Shown here piece after piece: positions 1-9,185 of a DNA stretch of 64,000 nucleotides. Source of the DNA: a virus; the IMG/VR virus record IMGVR_UViG_3300029309_000008, positions 25,757-89,756 of that record; one strand, written 5' to 3'. The notes beneath the pieces were generated by a model that worked only from the letters and a program-made list of their open reading frames with translations, did not search any database and was not told where the DNA came from. The first letter of the stretch is position 1. Each line of letters begins with the position of its first letter. The position numbers and the translations under genes were made by a program.

Positions 1-79
1 TTATGTCCTACAAAAAGTTAGTTCCACTAACAGTGTAGTTTATTTTAATCCATCTCAAGACTTTATATTATTATCTTAA
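1..79 (+). CDS. C-terminal end of an upstream gene (partial)
   Basis: The frame beginning at base 2 is open from the window edge to a TAA at 77-79 and encodes about 25 residues ending in the motif DFILLS. It sits immediately before the next plus-strand gene, which starts 12 bases after the stop behind an A-rich leader, as elsewhere in this block. It is therefore most likely the tail of a co-oriented virion gene. Nothing can be said about function, and a random open stretch of this length cannot be excluded. Confidence 0.5.
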   Translation, partial: YVLQKVSSTNSVVYFNPSQDFILLS

Positions 80-91
80 AATTTAGAAAAA

Positions 92-379
92 ATGGCATTA
101 CAAGGTTCAATTACATTCAAAGGTTTACCAGTACCAAAGGCATATCTTGATATTCACAAAATTGTTATAGACGTAGAAAGCATGTCTGCTAACATGGAAT
201 ACAAAGTATATGCAAACGAAGATGTGTTTGCTAAGGATAAAAGCAATCACCTTACAACTCATATAGAAGTTGTACCTGTTCAGGAAGTCTTCATAGATAA
301 ACTCTTACGAGCTGGTAGAGAAGAAGCTAAGAAAGACGGTAAGAAGTTTGGTGGATTTAAGGATTATAGAAGAGAGTAA
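92..379 (+). CDS. hypothetical 95-aa protein of the fibre region
   Basis: I do not recognise this protein. It begins ALQGSITFKGLPV, is predicted to be a soluble mixed alpha/beta chain, and ends in a Lys/Arg-rich segment (roughly residues 72-95). The ATG follows an A/T-rich leader (TTAAAATTTAGAAAAA), the same leader type seen before several other genes here. It lies 3 bases upstream of the next virion-type gene, so it is probably cotranscribed with it and may be a small tail or baseplate-associated protein. That role is inferred only from position. Confidence 0.7.
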   Translation: MALQGSITFKGLPVPKAYLDIHKIVIDVESMSANMEYKVYANEDVFAKDKSNHLTTHIEVVPVQEVFIDKLLRAGREEAKKDGKKFGGFKDYRRE

Positions 380-382
380 CCT

Positions 383-1789
383 ATGGCTAATATTGGAAGC
401 ATATCAGGTGTATTAGCATCTGCTATATCTTCAATAGATGGTATAGCTAAGTCTGCTATATCTGCTGTTGATGGGGTATTATTTTCAGTTATTTCCACAT
501 TAATTGCTATTATTGCAAAAGGTACAGCAAATGATGCTATAACTTCGGGAATACAGGGTACTTCAGGGAATTCCAGTTGCGGAAAAACTGTACAATTAGA
601 TTTAGGAAAATATATAACGTTTAATGGTCAGTTAACAAATGCAAATAACCAAAATGTTCTTGGTGTTGGAATAACTCAATCGGATTTAACTCTAACGACT
701 AGTTCTTCAGTATTAAGTGTTTATCCAGGGACTGCTGATTTAGACCCATACGGTAGAGGTCAAGCAATGGGAGCGTGTAAATTAAATTCTAACCAAGCAC
801 TTGTTTGTTCTCCCTCAGTTGGAGTTGGAAATGTCTTTAAGGTATTAACATATAGTGGAGGCACAAATGCTCTTGTTATAGATGCTACATTTAATGATGG
901 TGATTCTGCAAATTTAGTTGACAGGTTCCCAAATTTTCAACTTTTAAAAGTTAGTGGTACTGTATATACAGTTGCATCTACTGGATTGAGTAGAGGAGGA
1001 GCATTCCCTTATGCAAGGGTGTGGGATATAGATATTTCAGGTTCTGGTTCAGCAACATCAAGAGGGATAATTTATCCTATGGGAACAGGACCAGCCTCTG
1101 GTAATGGAAAAACAAACTTATGTTATTTAGGTACTGTTGGTGGAAAAGAATGCTTTGCAATTTTTTATGCTAAATCCACTTCTGGTGCTGGAGTAGCTTA
1201 TTATGCAGTTTATGAATACAATACTTCAACTAATACTTTAGTTGAGACTGTTGGCGATACATTATATAAAAGTGGTTCAAATTCTTTTGAAGGATTTGTA
1301 GATTTTAAAATTGAAGATGGAAGAGGTCCAGTTATGTTTGTAGAAAACAGTGTAGGCTATATTGCAGGTGCAATATATGATGGAACATCGTTTAGTGTTG
1401 GGTCCTCTAGCACATGGGGAACAGCTTCGGATTTAGTAAGATTTCCAGGAATGTGTCCATATTATAATGGTCAAGAAAATTCCACTTCTCAATTTATTAT
1501 TGGTAATGGAAAAAATAGTAACGCGTCTGGACAAACGGCAAAATTTAATGTCTTTCCAGTAAATTATAACTCTTCATCTAATCAATTTGATACTTCTAAA
1601 TATAATACTTCAGATAGTGAAGATGTTTTAGAAGATTCAGCTACAACAACTACATTTAGTGGTGCCATACATAACCCATTTATAGGTACACAAAACACAG
1701 AATTTGGCTCAGTTGTTACCACTTATAGAGATTCTGTAGGAACATTTAGAGGACAAAGAGCTAATGCATTTAAAATGAGTAAGACATAA
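383..1789 (+). CDS. putative tail fibre/appendage protein with N-terminal S-I-x-x-(I/V)-D-G repeats
   Basis: This is a 468-residue protein. Residues 1-35 contain short tandem repeats of the form SxISx(I/V)DG, a pattern I associate with N-terminal attachment regions of phage fibre proteins, followed by a hydrophobic stretch (about residues 33-46). The remainder is rich in Ser, Thr, Gly, Tyr and Asn with beta-strand-like alternation and little charge, consistent with an extended beta-propeller or beta-solenoid fibre body. No enzymatic motif is visible. It overlaps the next gene by one base (TAATG), so the two are translationally linked. Host-receptor contact is the likely role, inferred from composition and neighbours. 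Confidence 0.6.
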   Translation: MANIGSISGVLASAISSIDGIAKSAISAVDGVLFSVISTLIAIIAKGTANDAITSGIQGTSGNSSCGKTVQLDLGKYITFNGQLTNANNQNVLGVGITQSDLTLTTSSSVLSVYPGTADLDPYGRGQAMGACKLNSNQALVCSPSVGVGNVFKVLTYSGGTNALVIDATFNDGDSANLVDRFPNFQLLKVSGTVYTVASTGLSRGGAFPYARVWDIDISGSGSATSRGIIYPMGTGPASGNGKTNLCYLGTVGGKECFAIFYAKSTSGAGVAYYAVYEYNTSTNTLVETVGDTLYKSGSNSFEGFVDFKIEDGRGPVMFVENSVGYIAGAIYDGTSFSVGSSSTWGTASDLVRFPGMCPYYNGQENSTSQFIIGNGKNSNASGQTAKFNVFPVNYNSSSNQFDTSKYNTSDSEDVLEDSATTTTFSGAIHNPFIGTQNTEFGSVVTTYRDSVGTFRGQRANAFKMSKT

Positions 1790-2055
1790 TGAAATTTTTA
1801 GTAACACAATCAGATAGGCAAATTTGTTTAATTGCAGATAACATCATATTAGAAAGTGATGGGATATACTATGCTTGGGATGATGCATCTCCCCACAAGG
1901 TCACAAGAGCTAACTCAACAGACACCTTAGAAATAGTTGATGTACCTGAAGGAACTCAACTTCCTGATGATGAGTTTATCATAGGTAAGTATGTCTATGA
2001 CTTAGACGGAACATTTAGTATCTATCCTGATTGGGATAATGATGGCATCGATTAA
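1789..2055 (+). CDS. hypothetical 88-aa acidic protein
   Basis: The start codon overlaps the preceding stop in a TAATG arrangement. The 88-residue product is strongly acidic and ends in a Trp/Asp-rich tail (YPDWDNDGID). A very similar acidic, Asp/Glu-rich small protein (93 aa) follows the next fibre gene at 3270. The pattern 'large fibre gene plus small acidic gene' therefore occurs twice in a row, and the small partners may be fibre chaperones or caps. This is inference from arrangement; I recognise no family. Confidence 0.65.
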   Translation: MKFLVTQSDRQICLIADNIILESDGIYYAWDDASPHKVTRANSTDTLEIVDVPEGTQLPDDEFIIGKYVYDLDGTFSIYPDWDNDGID

Positions 2056-2079
2056 TAGTATATATAAAATATTTTAAAA

Positions 2080-3267
2080 ATGGCAAAACAATACAGCAAA
2101 GACGTTGCTATAAAAAAGCAACAAGTAATGAAAAGTAAATGTAACATGCCAATTGGCTATGTTTCATTAAGTAATTTATTAGGTTCTTTTCCTAAATATG
2201 CAGACAATGCTGCAGCAAAAGAAGCAGGTCTTAGAAACTGTGATGTATACATAAATAGCCTTAATCAACTAGCAGTTGTGAGAGATGCTGCTTTATCTGC
2301 AAGACTACTAGATAAGATAGGGGCAACTCCAATAGCTGCTTATTCTACTAGACTTCTTAGAAATGCTTATACAGGACCCCTAATTAGAGTTAGAAAAGTT
2401 CCACCATTCCCTGGCATAGGAGGAGAAGAGAAGGATATATTTCCTGATTTAAACGGAAATCTAAATGAAGAAATTCTTCTTGACTTTTTAGGAACTTCAG
2501 ATGGAAAGGTAACCAAGTGGTACAATCAGGCAACTACAGGCTCTACCCACGACCTTGCCCAAGCATCAGCTCTTTCACAACCACAATTAGCTACAGGAGG
2601 TGTTCTTAACAAGACAAACAGTAAACCTACTATTAATTTAGGTAGTCAATCTAATTTATTAACATCGGGCACACTAGGATTTGTGGGACAAGGCTCCGCT
2701 GTAGGGGCTTATCACGCTTTTACTGTGGCTAAGGCTTTTAGTAATGGTGCCACTGGAGGGTTGCCTGCAACTTTAGCATCTGGTCCTATAGCAAGGGCTA
2801 TTACATCCACAGGGATAAGCGGTACTGTTATAGCTGAATTTGCAAGGATGCAACGGTCAGGTCTTTTTGACGGTACTTATGATATTGCTACAGAGGACAC
2901 TTTGGGAGCCGCTTCATTTCATCAGACAGGGCTTTCTCCTGTAAATATGTCTTTTAGACGAAGCAACTTTTTAGCTAATGCTGGAAATCAAAGCTACCTT
3001 GAAGCCAAAGACAATGGAGCCGCTGAATTGACTGTCACTTTGAATAATAGTTCAAACTTAGTAGCTGCAATAGGTAACGCACATCAAGCCGATGGTGTCT
3101 TAGAAATAGGTGGTCGAGGTTCATCTCCTAACGTTGCTTACACTAATAGTTTTCTTCTCACAAAAGAAATACAAGAATACATCCATTTTGGAGACAGCAA
3201 TACATCTATTGATGTAGCTGCATCTATAATTAAGAACGACATTAATAATTACTACTCAATATTTTAA
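2080..3267 (+). CDS. putative receptor-binding/adhesin protein with alpha-L-arabinofuranosidase B-like (lectin-fold) domain
   Basis: This is a 395-residue protein. Residues about 85-165 carry the series AAYSTRLL, AYTGPLIRVRK, a run ending in LLDFLG and WYNQ. These closely follow the conserved blocks of the ArabFuran-catal/concanavalin-like domain, which are AYS.RLL..AY.GP.IRVRR, DGNL....LL.F.G and V..WYDQSG. In phages this domain occurs in fibre proteins as a carbohydrate-binding module. The C-terminal part has LamG-like beta-rich character. It is flanked by fibre-type genes, so glycan recognition on the host surface is the likely role. I see no proof of hydrolase activity. Confidence 0.65.
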   Translation: MAKQYSKDVAIKKQQVMKSKCNMPIGYVSLSNLLGSFPKYADNAAAKEAGLRNCDVYINSLNQLAVVRDAALSARLLDKIGATPIAAYSTRLLRNAYTGPLIRVRKVPPFPGIGGEEKDIFPDLNGNLNEEILLDFLGTSDGKVTKWYNQATTGSTHDLAQASALSQPQLATGGVLNKTNSKPTINLGSQSNLLTSGTLGFVGQGSAVGAYHAFTVAKAFSNGATGGLPATLASGPIARAITSTGISGTVIAEFARMQRSGLFDGTYDIATEDTLGAASFHQTGLSPVNMSFRRSNFLANAGNQSYLEAKDNGAAELTVTLNNSSNLVAAIGNAHQADGVLEIGGRGSSPNVAYTNSFLLTKEIQEYIHFGDSNTSIDVAASIIKNDINNYYSIF

Positions 3268-3269
3268 TC

Positions 3270-3551
3270 ATGCATTTATATTATCCATTTCCAAATAATG
3301 AAGCATCAAAGGATGCTAGTATGAATATCTACGACCTAAACGCTCCTTCAAGAAGTGAGCGTGTAACGTTATATGCTTTTGATTGGTTTCCAAATGAAAA
3401 CGATGATACTTGCGTTATTGCTTGGGAAGATGAAGAACAAGTTTTTAATACTGGCGACATACTAAATGGTATCACTCCTTTAACAGAAGAAGAAGCTATT
3501 GAAGCAGGATACCAACTAGGTGATGAGTATAGTGGCGTTAGGAACATATAG
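3270..3551 (+). CDS. hypothetical 93-aa acidic protein
   Basis: This small acidic protein starts 3 bases after the adhesin-like gene. It is rich in Asp, Glu, Tyr and Trp and lacks membrane segments. In charge and position it parallels the 88-aa protein at 1789, which also follows a fibre gene, although the two sequences are not obviously homologous by eye. Possible roles are fibre-assembly chaperone or small virion subunit, inferred from position only. The opposite-strand open frame in this stretch is a shadow. Confidence 0.6.
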   Translation: MHLYYPFPNNEASKDASMNIYDLNAPSRSERVTLYAFDWFPNENDDTCVIAWEDEEQVFNTGDILNGITPLTEEEAIEAGYQLGDEYSGVRNI

Positions 3552-3562
3552 AATAAGAGAAG

Positions 3563-4156
3563 ATGATAGATTTGTGGATAGCTCTTGTGGGGCTTTTGAG
3601 TGTATTTGTAGGGGGGATATTGGGTGTTATAAGTTCAAACTTTGATGCCTTTAAATATATGGTTCCTAAAAAGTGGAGACGAGAAACTGATTTTGGCCAA
3701 GTGGTATCTACAAAACTACATCTTGACACCTTAGCTAGATTGTTACAAAACAGAGCTAATGTTAACAAAGCGGTCCTTATACACGTATCTAACGGAGGAA
3801 CCATGGTGAAACCAGAGGGACTTCTGTATGGAACAATTATCAACCCTACAGAATTTACCCACACATTTAACAAACAAACTCTTGATAACGAGTACATACA
3901 TATGGTACAAGAAATATATCAAGATGGTAAAACAAAGAGAAGTGTAAAAGAATTGAATGCTAATGGATTACTAAGACCTTTATTGGTAACGCAGAAAGTT
4001 GGTGAAACCCATTGCTTTCACGTTAAAGAAATTCATCACAAAAACAATTTTTGTTACATCTTCTTGGCTGTTGACGTTCACATGGGTGCAACGCTAAATG
4101 ACGAGGATTTTGATGCAATCAGGAACGTCATCAGTCAGATACAAAACATATTGTAA
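3563..4156 (+). CDS. N-terminally anchored membrane protein, function unknown
   Basis: This is a 197-residue protein with one clear transmembrane segment (about residues 4-24, Leu/Val/Gly-rich) followed by Lys/Arg, consistent with an N-terminal membrane anchor. The remaining 170 residues form a soluble alpha/beta domain. The alternation around VLIHVSNGG and CYIFLAVDVHM is vaguely GAF-like, but no cofactor or catalytic motif is evident. It overlaps the next gene by one base (TAATG), and that gene also encodes an anchored protein. Together with the third membrane-associated gene at 4466 this forms a small membrane cassette that could serve lysis. I do not recognise a named family. Confidence 0.6.
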   Translation: MIDLWIALVGLLSVFVGGILGVISSNFDAFKYMVPKKWRRETDFGQVVSTKLHLDTLARLLQNRANVNKAVLIHVSNGGTMVKPEGLLYGTIINPTEFTHTFNKQTLDNEYIHMVQEIYQDGKTKRSVKELNANGLLRPLLVTQKVGETHCFHVKEIHHKNNFCYIFLAVDVHMGATLNDEDFDAIRNVISQIQNIL

Positions 4157-4563
4157 TGAATTTTGATATTAAAGATATTTTACTTAAATTAGAGTCCCGT
4201 GGGGTAGGTAAAATACTGGACTTTTTACTGAGGACCGCCATCTTAATAATATTAACTATTATACTGTCTACAAGGAGCTGCAACTCTGATGTCAGTTATC
4301 TAGACCAAGAAATTATTAAGAAGAGAGAAAAGGTAGAGGAACAACTTGATGCTCTACTAAAATCCACTAAAGATATTGAAAAACTACAAGTTAAATTAGA
4401 TAGCTTGCAATCAAATATTTATAGTGAGTTAAATCAATTTGAAAACCTACTAACTAGAAACATTTATGAAACCGATTCTACTCTCATTATTATTAGTAAT
4501 ACTAACATTGACAGCCTTCTCTCAAACATCCCCGAATACCGTGGAGGAGATGGAGGTCTTTAG
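4156..4563 (+). CDS. membrane-anchored coiled-coil protein, possible inner-membrane spanin-like subunit
   Basis: This is a 135-residue protein. A short N-terminal cytoplasmic part is followed by a transmembrane segment at about residues 23-38 (LLRTAILIILTIILS). Residues about 48-105 form a Glu/Lys/Leu-rich coiled coil with heptad spacing. The C-terminal third overlaps, in another frame, a second gene encoding a secreted protein (4466-4933). Anchor plus periplasmic coiled coil, with an overlapping out-of-frame partner, is the arrangement of Rz/Rz1 spanin pairs of Gram-negative phages. Sequence similarity to known spanins is not visible, so this is a structural and contextual hypothesis. Confidence 0.55.
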   Translation: MNFDIKDILLKLESRGVGKILDFLLRTAILIILTIILSTRSCNSDVSYLDQEIIKKREKVEEQLDALLKSTKDIEKLQVKLDSLQSNIYSELNQFENLLTRNIYETDSTLIIISNTNIDSLLSNIPEYRGGDGGL

Positions 4564-4933
4564 GTTTGAAGCAGATGACACTACATATGTAATGTTTTAT
4601 GCTGATGACTATAAAAAGTTATTAGAAATAGGTAGAGAAAATGTTTTACTAAACAATATAAAAGACTCTCTCACAATAAGTTACAATTCATTGGTGGGAA
4701 GCATTGATGTGTTTGTGATGGAGTATGAGGCTGTTGTAAGTTATATAGACACTATGAAAATAGTAGCTAACGACCTACAAAAAAGTTTTAAAAAGTATAC
4801 GGATGTTACCGAGACCAAATTAGAAAAGGCAGTGAGAAAATGGTACAGGTGGAGGTCGGTAGCATTAACATCAATAGGATTTAACTTTTTACAAGTTGGA
4901 GCCTTGATAACGACTATTAAAGTATTAAAATGA
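4466..4933 (+). CDS. secreted protein with signal peptide and C-terminal hydrophobic segment; overlapping partner of 4156 gene
   Basis: This 155-residue protein begins with a textbook signal peptide (KP followed by about 15 hydrophobic residues) ending AFSQ, a cleavage context typical of Bacteroidota. The mature part is helical and acidic. A basic stretch (KWYRWR) precedes a C-terminal hydrophobic segment (about residues 132-152) that could be a membrane anchor. The first 98 bases lie inside the 4156 gene in a different frame. There is no lipobox cysteine, so it is not a classical Rz1 lipoprotein, but it may be the outer partner of a two-component lysis system. It overlaps the next gene by four bases (ATGA). 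Confidence 0.6.
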   Translation: MKPILLSLLLVILTLTAFSQTSPNTVEEMEVFRFEADDTTYVMFYADDYKKLLEIGRENVLLNNIKDSLTISYNSLVGSIDVFVMEYEAVVSYIDTMKIVANDLQKSFKKYTDVTETKLEKAVRKWYRWRSVALTSIGFNFLQVGALITTIKVLK

Positions 4934-5505
4934 CAAACGGACTAGACCCAGTATTAAATTTTGAAGTTACTCCTTCTTGGGATAGTAGGGTTCTTGTAAT
5001 TACTGATATTTCCGATTGGAAGCACCTCATAGATGAGCCTTCTTATATAGAGATAACACTACCTGGTTCTAAGACCCCCGTAAGACATAGTTATTCTAAA
5101 AACAAGGTAATGGTGTTTAATGCTAGTACTTTGAACTTTGGTTGTAACAGTGGTTGCGAAGACGAACTGCCCACGTTACCTGATGGTATTTACAAGATAA
5201 AAATCTATGTTTGTGAGGGCACCCAATTTTCTTATGAAAAACATGTTCTTAGGACTGTTAATCTAGAAATAAGACTTCAAAGAGAGATAATGGCACTTGA
5301 TATTGAATGTATGCCAAATTCAGGATGCTTAAATAAAATTATAGAAGCTGAGTTTATGATTAAGGGAGCAAAGGCAGATATTTTCTTCGGAAATATCACT
5401 TCTGCTCAACGAAAGTATCATCTAGCTGTTGACATAGTAGAACACGTTGAACATTGTGACTGCTCAAAAAATTGTGGAAATGGACACACTACAACGACTT
5501 ACTAA
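4930..5505 (+). CDS. Cys-containing virion-region protein
   Basis: This 191-residue protein starts at an ATGA overlap with the preceding gene. The N-terminal 110 residues look beta-rich (Ig-like alternation, starting DPVLNFEVTPSWDS), with paired cysteines at NSGCED and VCEG. The C-terminal part is helical and ends in a Cys-rich tail (HCDCSKNCGNGH). The cysteines suggest metal binding or disulfides in a mature particle. It opens a run of five Cys-rich genes leading to the collagen-like fibre, and I infer a tail-appendage role. I have the impression that similar proteins occur in marine Bacteroidota phages, without being able to check. Confidence 0.6.
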   Translation: MTNGLDPVLNFEVTPSWDSRVLVITDISDWKHLIDEPSYIEITLPGSKTPVRHSYSKNKVMVFNASTLNFGCNSGCEDELPTLPDGIYKIKIYVCEGTQFSYEKHVLRTVNLEIRLQREIMALDIECMPNSGCLNKIIEAEFMIKGAKADIFFGNITSAQRKYHLAVDIVEHVEHCDCSKNCGNGHTTTTY

Positions 5506-5731
5506 TACGGAACAGTCCATATACGAGAAGATACAGAGATATTATCAGAAAAAATCTGATGGTCTTCTTCACAATTATATGTTTGACAAGGAGTTTCATT
5601 TTGATATACCTAATTGTACTATAGTTAAAACCTTTGAAAACATAATATGCCAAGACCTAGATTGTGATTATGGTATAGACAGCTGTATGTTAGAAAAAAT
5701 GAATATATACTTAGAAAAAAATAAAAAATGA
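5480..5731 (+). CDS. hypothetical 83-aa protein
   Basis: The open frame extends upstream to 5447, but the only earlier initiator there is TTG. The ATG at 5480 has the A-rich leader and ATGG context typical of this genome, so I place the start at 5480, giving a 26-base overlap with the preceding gene. The product is helical at its N-terminus (TNTEQSIYEKIQRYYQ), has cysteine pairs in the C-terminal half (CQDLDCDYGIDSC), and ends in a Lys-rich tail. It overlaps the next gene by four bases (ATGA). Its function is unknown; it belongs to the Cys-rich appendage cluster. Confidence 0.6.
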   Translation: MDTLQRLTNTEQSIYEKIQRYYQKKSDGLLHNYMFDKEFHFDIPNCTIVKTFENIICQDLDCDYGIDSCMLEKMNIYLEKNKK

Positions 5732-6228
5732 GTTGCAGTAATTACAAATTCAAAGACACTTGTGGAGAATCTATATTTGCACCATGTGTTTATGTAGAGC
5801 AAACCTTTCCCGACATCTCTTCGTTATCAAGTGAAAGTTGTACGGACCTAGACAAAGTTATTGCTGATTTGTACACACTCGTAAATAAGAGTTACGTAGA
5901 CATGCATACGTATGCAAAAGGTTGTTTAGACTACTCCCCCACAACAGATGCTGACATTAAACCTGTTCAAGTTCTCAATAAGTTAACAGAGGAGGTTTGT
6001 AAACTTCAGCCTCTAATGGGACTAATAGACACCACAGTAAACCCTAATGTTTTAAAGAAGATACCAGAGTTTGATATTAATAAACTTAATCTCTGTTGTC
6101 TTGTTCCAGACCCTTGCGGAGCTACTCCTGCTACTTTAGAGCAGCTATTACAAATTATTATTAATAAGGTTTGTTTGTGTTGTGATAGTATTACTTGTGC
6201 ATCTAACCCAACATTATTCCCATCTTAA
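5728..6228 (+). CDS. Cys-rich 166-aa protein of the appendage cluster
   Basis: This soluble protein has about 14 cysteines spread over its length, including CCLVPDPC and CLCCDSITC. Such density in a phage virion region points to zinc or iron-sulfur coordination, or to disulfide formation after lysis. The middle is predicted helical (LDKVIADLYTLVN). The start is fixed by an ATGA overlap with the upstream gene. The N-terminal SCSNYKF, Asp-rich turn and LDKVI helix resemble the layout of the next gene (6239), which also begins with a Cys-rich block followed by ECKDLNTVL, so the two may share an N-terminal domain type. Function is not recognised. Confidence 0.6.
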   Translation: MSCSNYKFKDTCGESIFAPCVYVEQTFPDISSLSSESCTDLDKVIADLYTLVNKSYVDMHTYAKGCLDYSPTTDADIKPVQVLNKLTEEVCKLQPLMGLIDTTVNPNVLKKIPEFDINKLNLCCLVPDPCGATPATLEQLLQIIINKVCLCCDSITCASNPTLFPS

Positions 6229-6238
6229 AATTTAAATA

Positions 6239-6994
6239 ATGGCTTGTAAAAATTGTAAAGACGTAGTAGTAGAAAGTTGTGATACCTGTTATTGCAGCGA
6301 CACGGTTTGTACACCCTGTAAAATAAAATTAGCTGATAGATGTATAACTATTACATCGAACCTACCTGGTATTGCACCAAACCTGGAATGTAAGGACTTA
6401 AATACTGTGTTGTTAGCTATAAACAACAAATTAAGCAGTAGTCTAACCATTGCATCCAATCAGTTTTTTGCAACTGATGGTACTGCTAACTTTCCAGGTC
6501 CAGGCGATAATTATAGATGGGCTGGAGAGATAGTTACAGGTGTAAACTTATGGGACCAGAATAATTATACAGAGGGACTTGATGCTCCAAAAACAGGGTT
6601 TACTACTGTATCAGACCAAAGAATGGCAGGTATACCTGTACCTTTTGATATTGCTGCAGGGGAGAAGATAGTTCTTACAGGTACATTCAGTAATTTACAC
6701 TCCGTACAAGTAAATGGCAAGGTAGAGGTAGGAGTTACGCCATGTGCAGGTAGCGACACATCTTTACCTCGCACAATAGCTCCGCTTGTAGAAGCATCTA
6801 CACCTGCTAACAATGACATAGTGATGGAAAACTTCTATGGGGAGACCATGTACTCAACATGTTTTAGAAAGGAATTTAATGCCCCTGAAGGAGGCATTAC
6901 TAAAGGTTCAGACCTGCTTGTAGTGGGGTGGCAATTAAGTAGAACATTAACTGCTAGTGATAAGTTAGTAGTTGCATGGACGTTATCTGTTTAA
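6239..6994 (+). CDS. virion-region protein with Cys-rich N-terminus and beta-rich body
   Basis: This is a 251-residue protein. Residues 1-30 contain repeated CxxC-type pairs (CKNC, CDTC, CSDTVCTPC), which probably bind zinc or crosslink subunits. Residues 55-70 form a short helix (LECKDLNTVLLAINNKL) resembling helices in the neighbouring 5728 and 7164 proteins. The remaining 180 residues are beta-rich and Gly/Thr-rich, typical of trimeric fibre heads. The A/T-rich leader (TTAAAATTTAAATA) and ATGG start match the genome style. The likely role is fibre or fibre-tip subunit, sharing an attachment mode with the collagen-like protein that follows. Confidence 0.6.
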   Translation: MACKNCKDVVVESCDTCYCSDTVCTPCKIKLADRCITITSNLPGIAPNLECKDLNTVLLAINNKLSSSLTIASNQFFATDGTANFPGPGDNYRWAGEIVTGVNLWDQNNYTEGLDAPKTGFTTVSDQRMAGIPVPFDIAAGEKIVLTGTFSNLHSVQVNGKVEVGVTPCAGSDTSLPRTIAPLVEASTPANNDIVMENFYGETMYSTCFRKEFNAPEGGITKGSDLLVVGWQLSRTLTASDKLVVAWTLSV

Positions 6995-7009
6995 AATAAA
7001 TAAAAACCA

Positions 7010-7162
7010 ATGGAAAAATTTATTATAGATGGAGGATTATTAAATGATGTAAAAATGGTTATTCTGAATGGTAAGCAAGAAGTGGCAACAGCTCAACAAA
7101 TTATCAGTATTATGAATAGGCTACAGAATTTAACTCCACAAGAAACACCAGAAAAAGAATAA
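7010..7162 (+). CDS. small 50-aa protein
   Basis: A 50-codon frame begins at ATGG after the leader TTAAAATAAATAAAAACCA and ends one base before the collagen-like gene. It starts [10 protein letters not shown], is amphipathic and mostly helical in its second half, and ends in a Pro/Glu-rich tail (TPQETPEKE). It fills an otherwise empty gap in a densely packed operon and has the standard leader, so it is likely real. Possible roles include fibre chaperone or linker; no family is recognised. Confidence 0.55.
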   Translation: MEKFIIDGGLLNDVKMVILNGKQEVATAQQIISIMNRLQNLTPQETPEKE

Positions 7163-7163
7163 A

Positions 7164-8237
<1,074 letters not shown>

Positions 8238-8239
8238 TA

Positions 8240-9073
8240 ATGGGAAGTTTTAGATATCAAAAACAATTTGAAATATTAGCCGCTGGGGGCACAAATACGG
8301 TCTTAACTACAGACCCACATAGTAGTTATGTTATAAAGTCTACTGGCCACGTATCACTAGGAGCTAATAATTGGAGTGTCACTTACACAGGAACAGTCGC
8401 AGGGCAAACTATCATTACAAACTATATTGCTAACGTAGACTCCTCGGGAACAGGAACAGTTACTATTAACGGCACAGTGATTCCAGAGTATTTGACTTGT
8501 ATACAAAATGGGACAGGAGCAGGACAAACAGCTTCTGATTTATATGTAGTTTCTGTATATGATGGGGCTGCTTGGACTAATACTATTTTAATAGATAGGA
8601 CTAATGACCCTTTCGTCACTCCTTTCCTTACAATTGCCCCAGTATTATACACACCAGGAGTAAGTGATATAGTAGGACCATTGAGGTCAGGAAGGTTCTC
8701 TATAACTTCACCAGCTACTGGCATTTCGGATGCTACTTATATTTGGCAAAGAATAGGTAACGTAGTTACAGGAAACCTACAACTATCTATCAGCGATAGA
8801 ACGGCACTACCAATTGTAGCTGATAATCTTGATTTCACAATAGATGTCCCTGTTAGGCCTTCTTCTGCAGGTATTTCAAATTTACATGGAACGGGTACTG
8901 CACAATTATTTGCTTCAGCTAATCCAAATAAATTTTATCCAGTGTTTGTTCAAAATGATACAGGAGTACCAACTACTAAAATTAGAGTACTAGCTGAGAA
9001 TTTAAGTACAGCAAGTGTGACAGGAGGTACAGGCCTAGGTTCTATTTCTATAGAATTTAGCTATTACATATAA
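8240..9073 (+). CDS. beta-rich virion/fibre protein
   Basis: This 277-residue protein is nearly devoid of charge and rich in Thr, Ser, Gly, Val and Ile. The beta-strand alternation runs throughout and it ends in an aromatic tail (SIEFSYYI). There are no cysteine clusters or enzymatic motifs. It follows the collagen-like gene by 2 bases and is the last gene before a strong terminator, so it closes the fibre operon. The composition fits a trimeric fibre tip or carbohydrate-binding head; that assignment is inference. Confidence 0.6.
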   Translation: MGSFRYQKQFEILAAGGTNTVLTTDPHSSYVIKSTGHVSLGANNWSVTYTGTVAGQTIITNYIANVDSSGTGTVTINGTVIPEYLTCIQNGTGAGQTASDLYVVSVYDGAAWTNTILIDRTNDPFVTPFLTIAPVLYTPGVSDIVGPLRSGRFSITSPATGISDATYIWQRIGNVVTGNLQLSISDRTALPIVADNLDFTIDVPVRPSSAGISNLHGTGTAQLFASANPNKFYPVFVQNDTGVPTTKIRVLAENLSTASVTGGTGLGSISIEFSYYI

Positions 9074-9111
9074 AATTAAAAGGGTGGTTTTGGTTGGTTT
9101 TCCACCTGCTG

Positions 9112-9142
9112 GGGGGTTCTTTTAGAGCCCCCTTTGTTATTG
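9112..9142 (+). terminator. rho-independent terminator of the fibre operon
   Basis: A 9-bp stem (GGGGGTTCT paired with AGAGCCCCC, one G-U pair) with a TTT loop is followed by TTTGTTATT. It lies 38 bases after the stop of the last fibre gene. A weaker G/C element (GGTGG...CCACC) lies just upstream. Confidence 0.8.
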
Positions 9143-9153
9143 TAATAAATTTG
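9121..9153 (+). promoter_or_regulatory. candidate Bacteroidota-type promoter for the neck/giant-protein operon
   Basis: TAAATTTG at 9146-9153 matches the Bacteroidota sigma-ABfr -7 element TAnnTTTG exactly. A TTTA at 9121-9124, spaced 21 bases upstream, is one mismatch from the TTTG -33 element. It lies between the terminator and the ATG at 9186, which would give a short A/T-rich leader. Confidence 0.45.
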
Positions 9154-9185
9154 TATATTTAATTAATTTTCACTAATTTAGAAGA

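Noticed and set aside
4466-4933. Classical Rz1 lipoprotein
   Set aside because: The signal peptide ends in AFSQ with no cysteine, so it is not a lipobox.
5447-5479. Longer start for the 5480 gene
   Set aside because: The upstream initiator would be TTG deep inside the preceding gene, while the ATG at 5480 has the genome's usual A-rich context.
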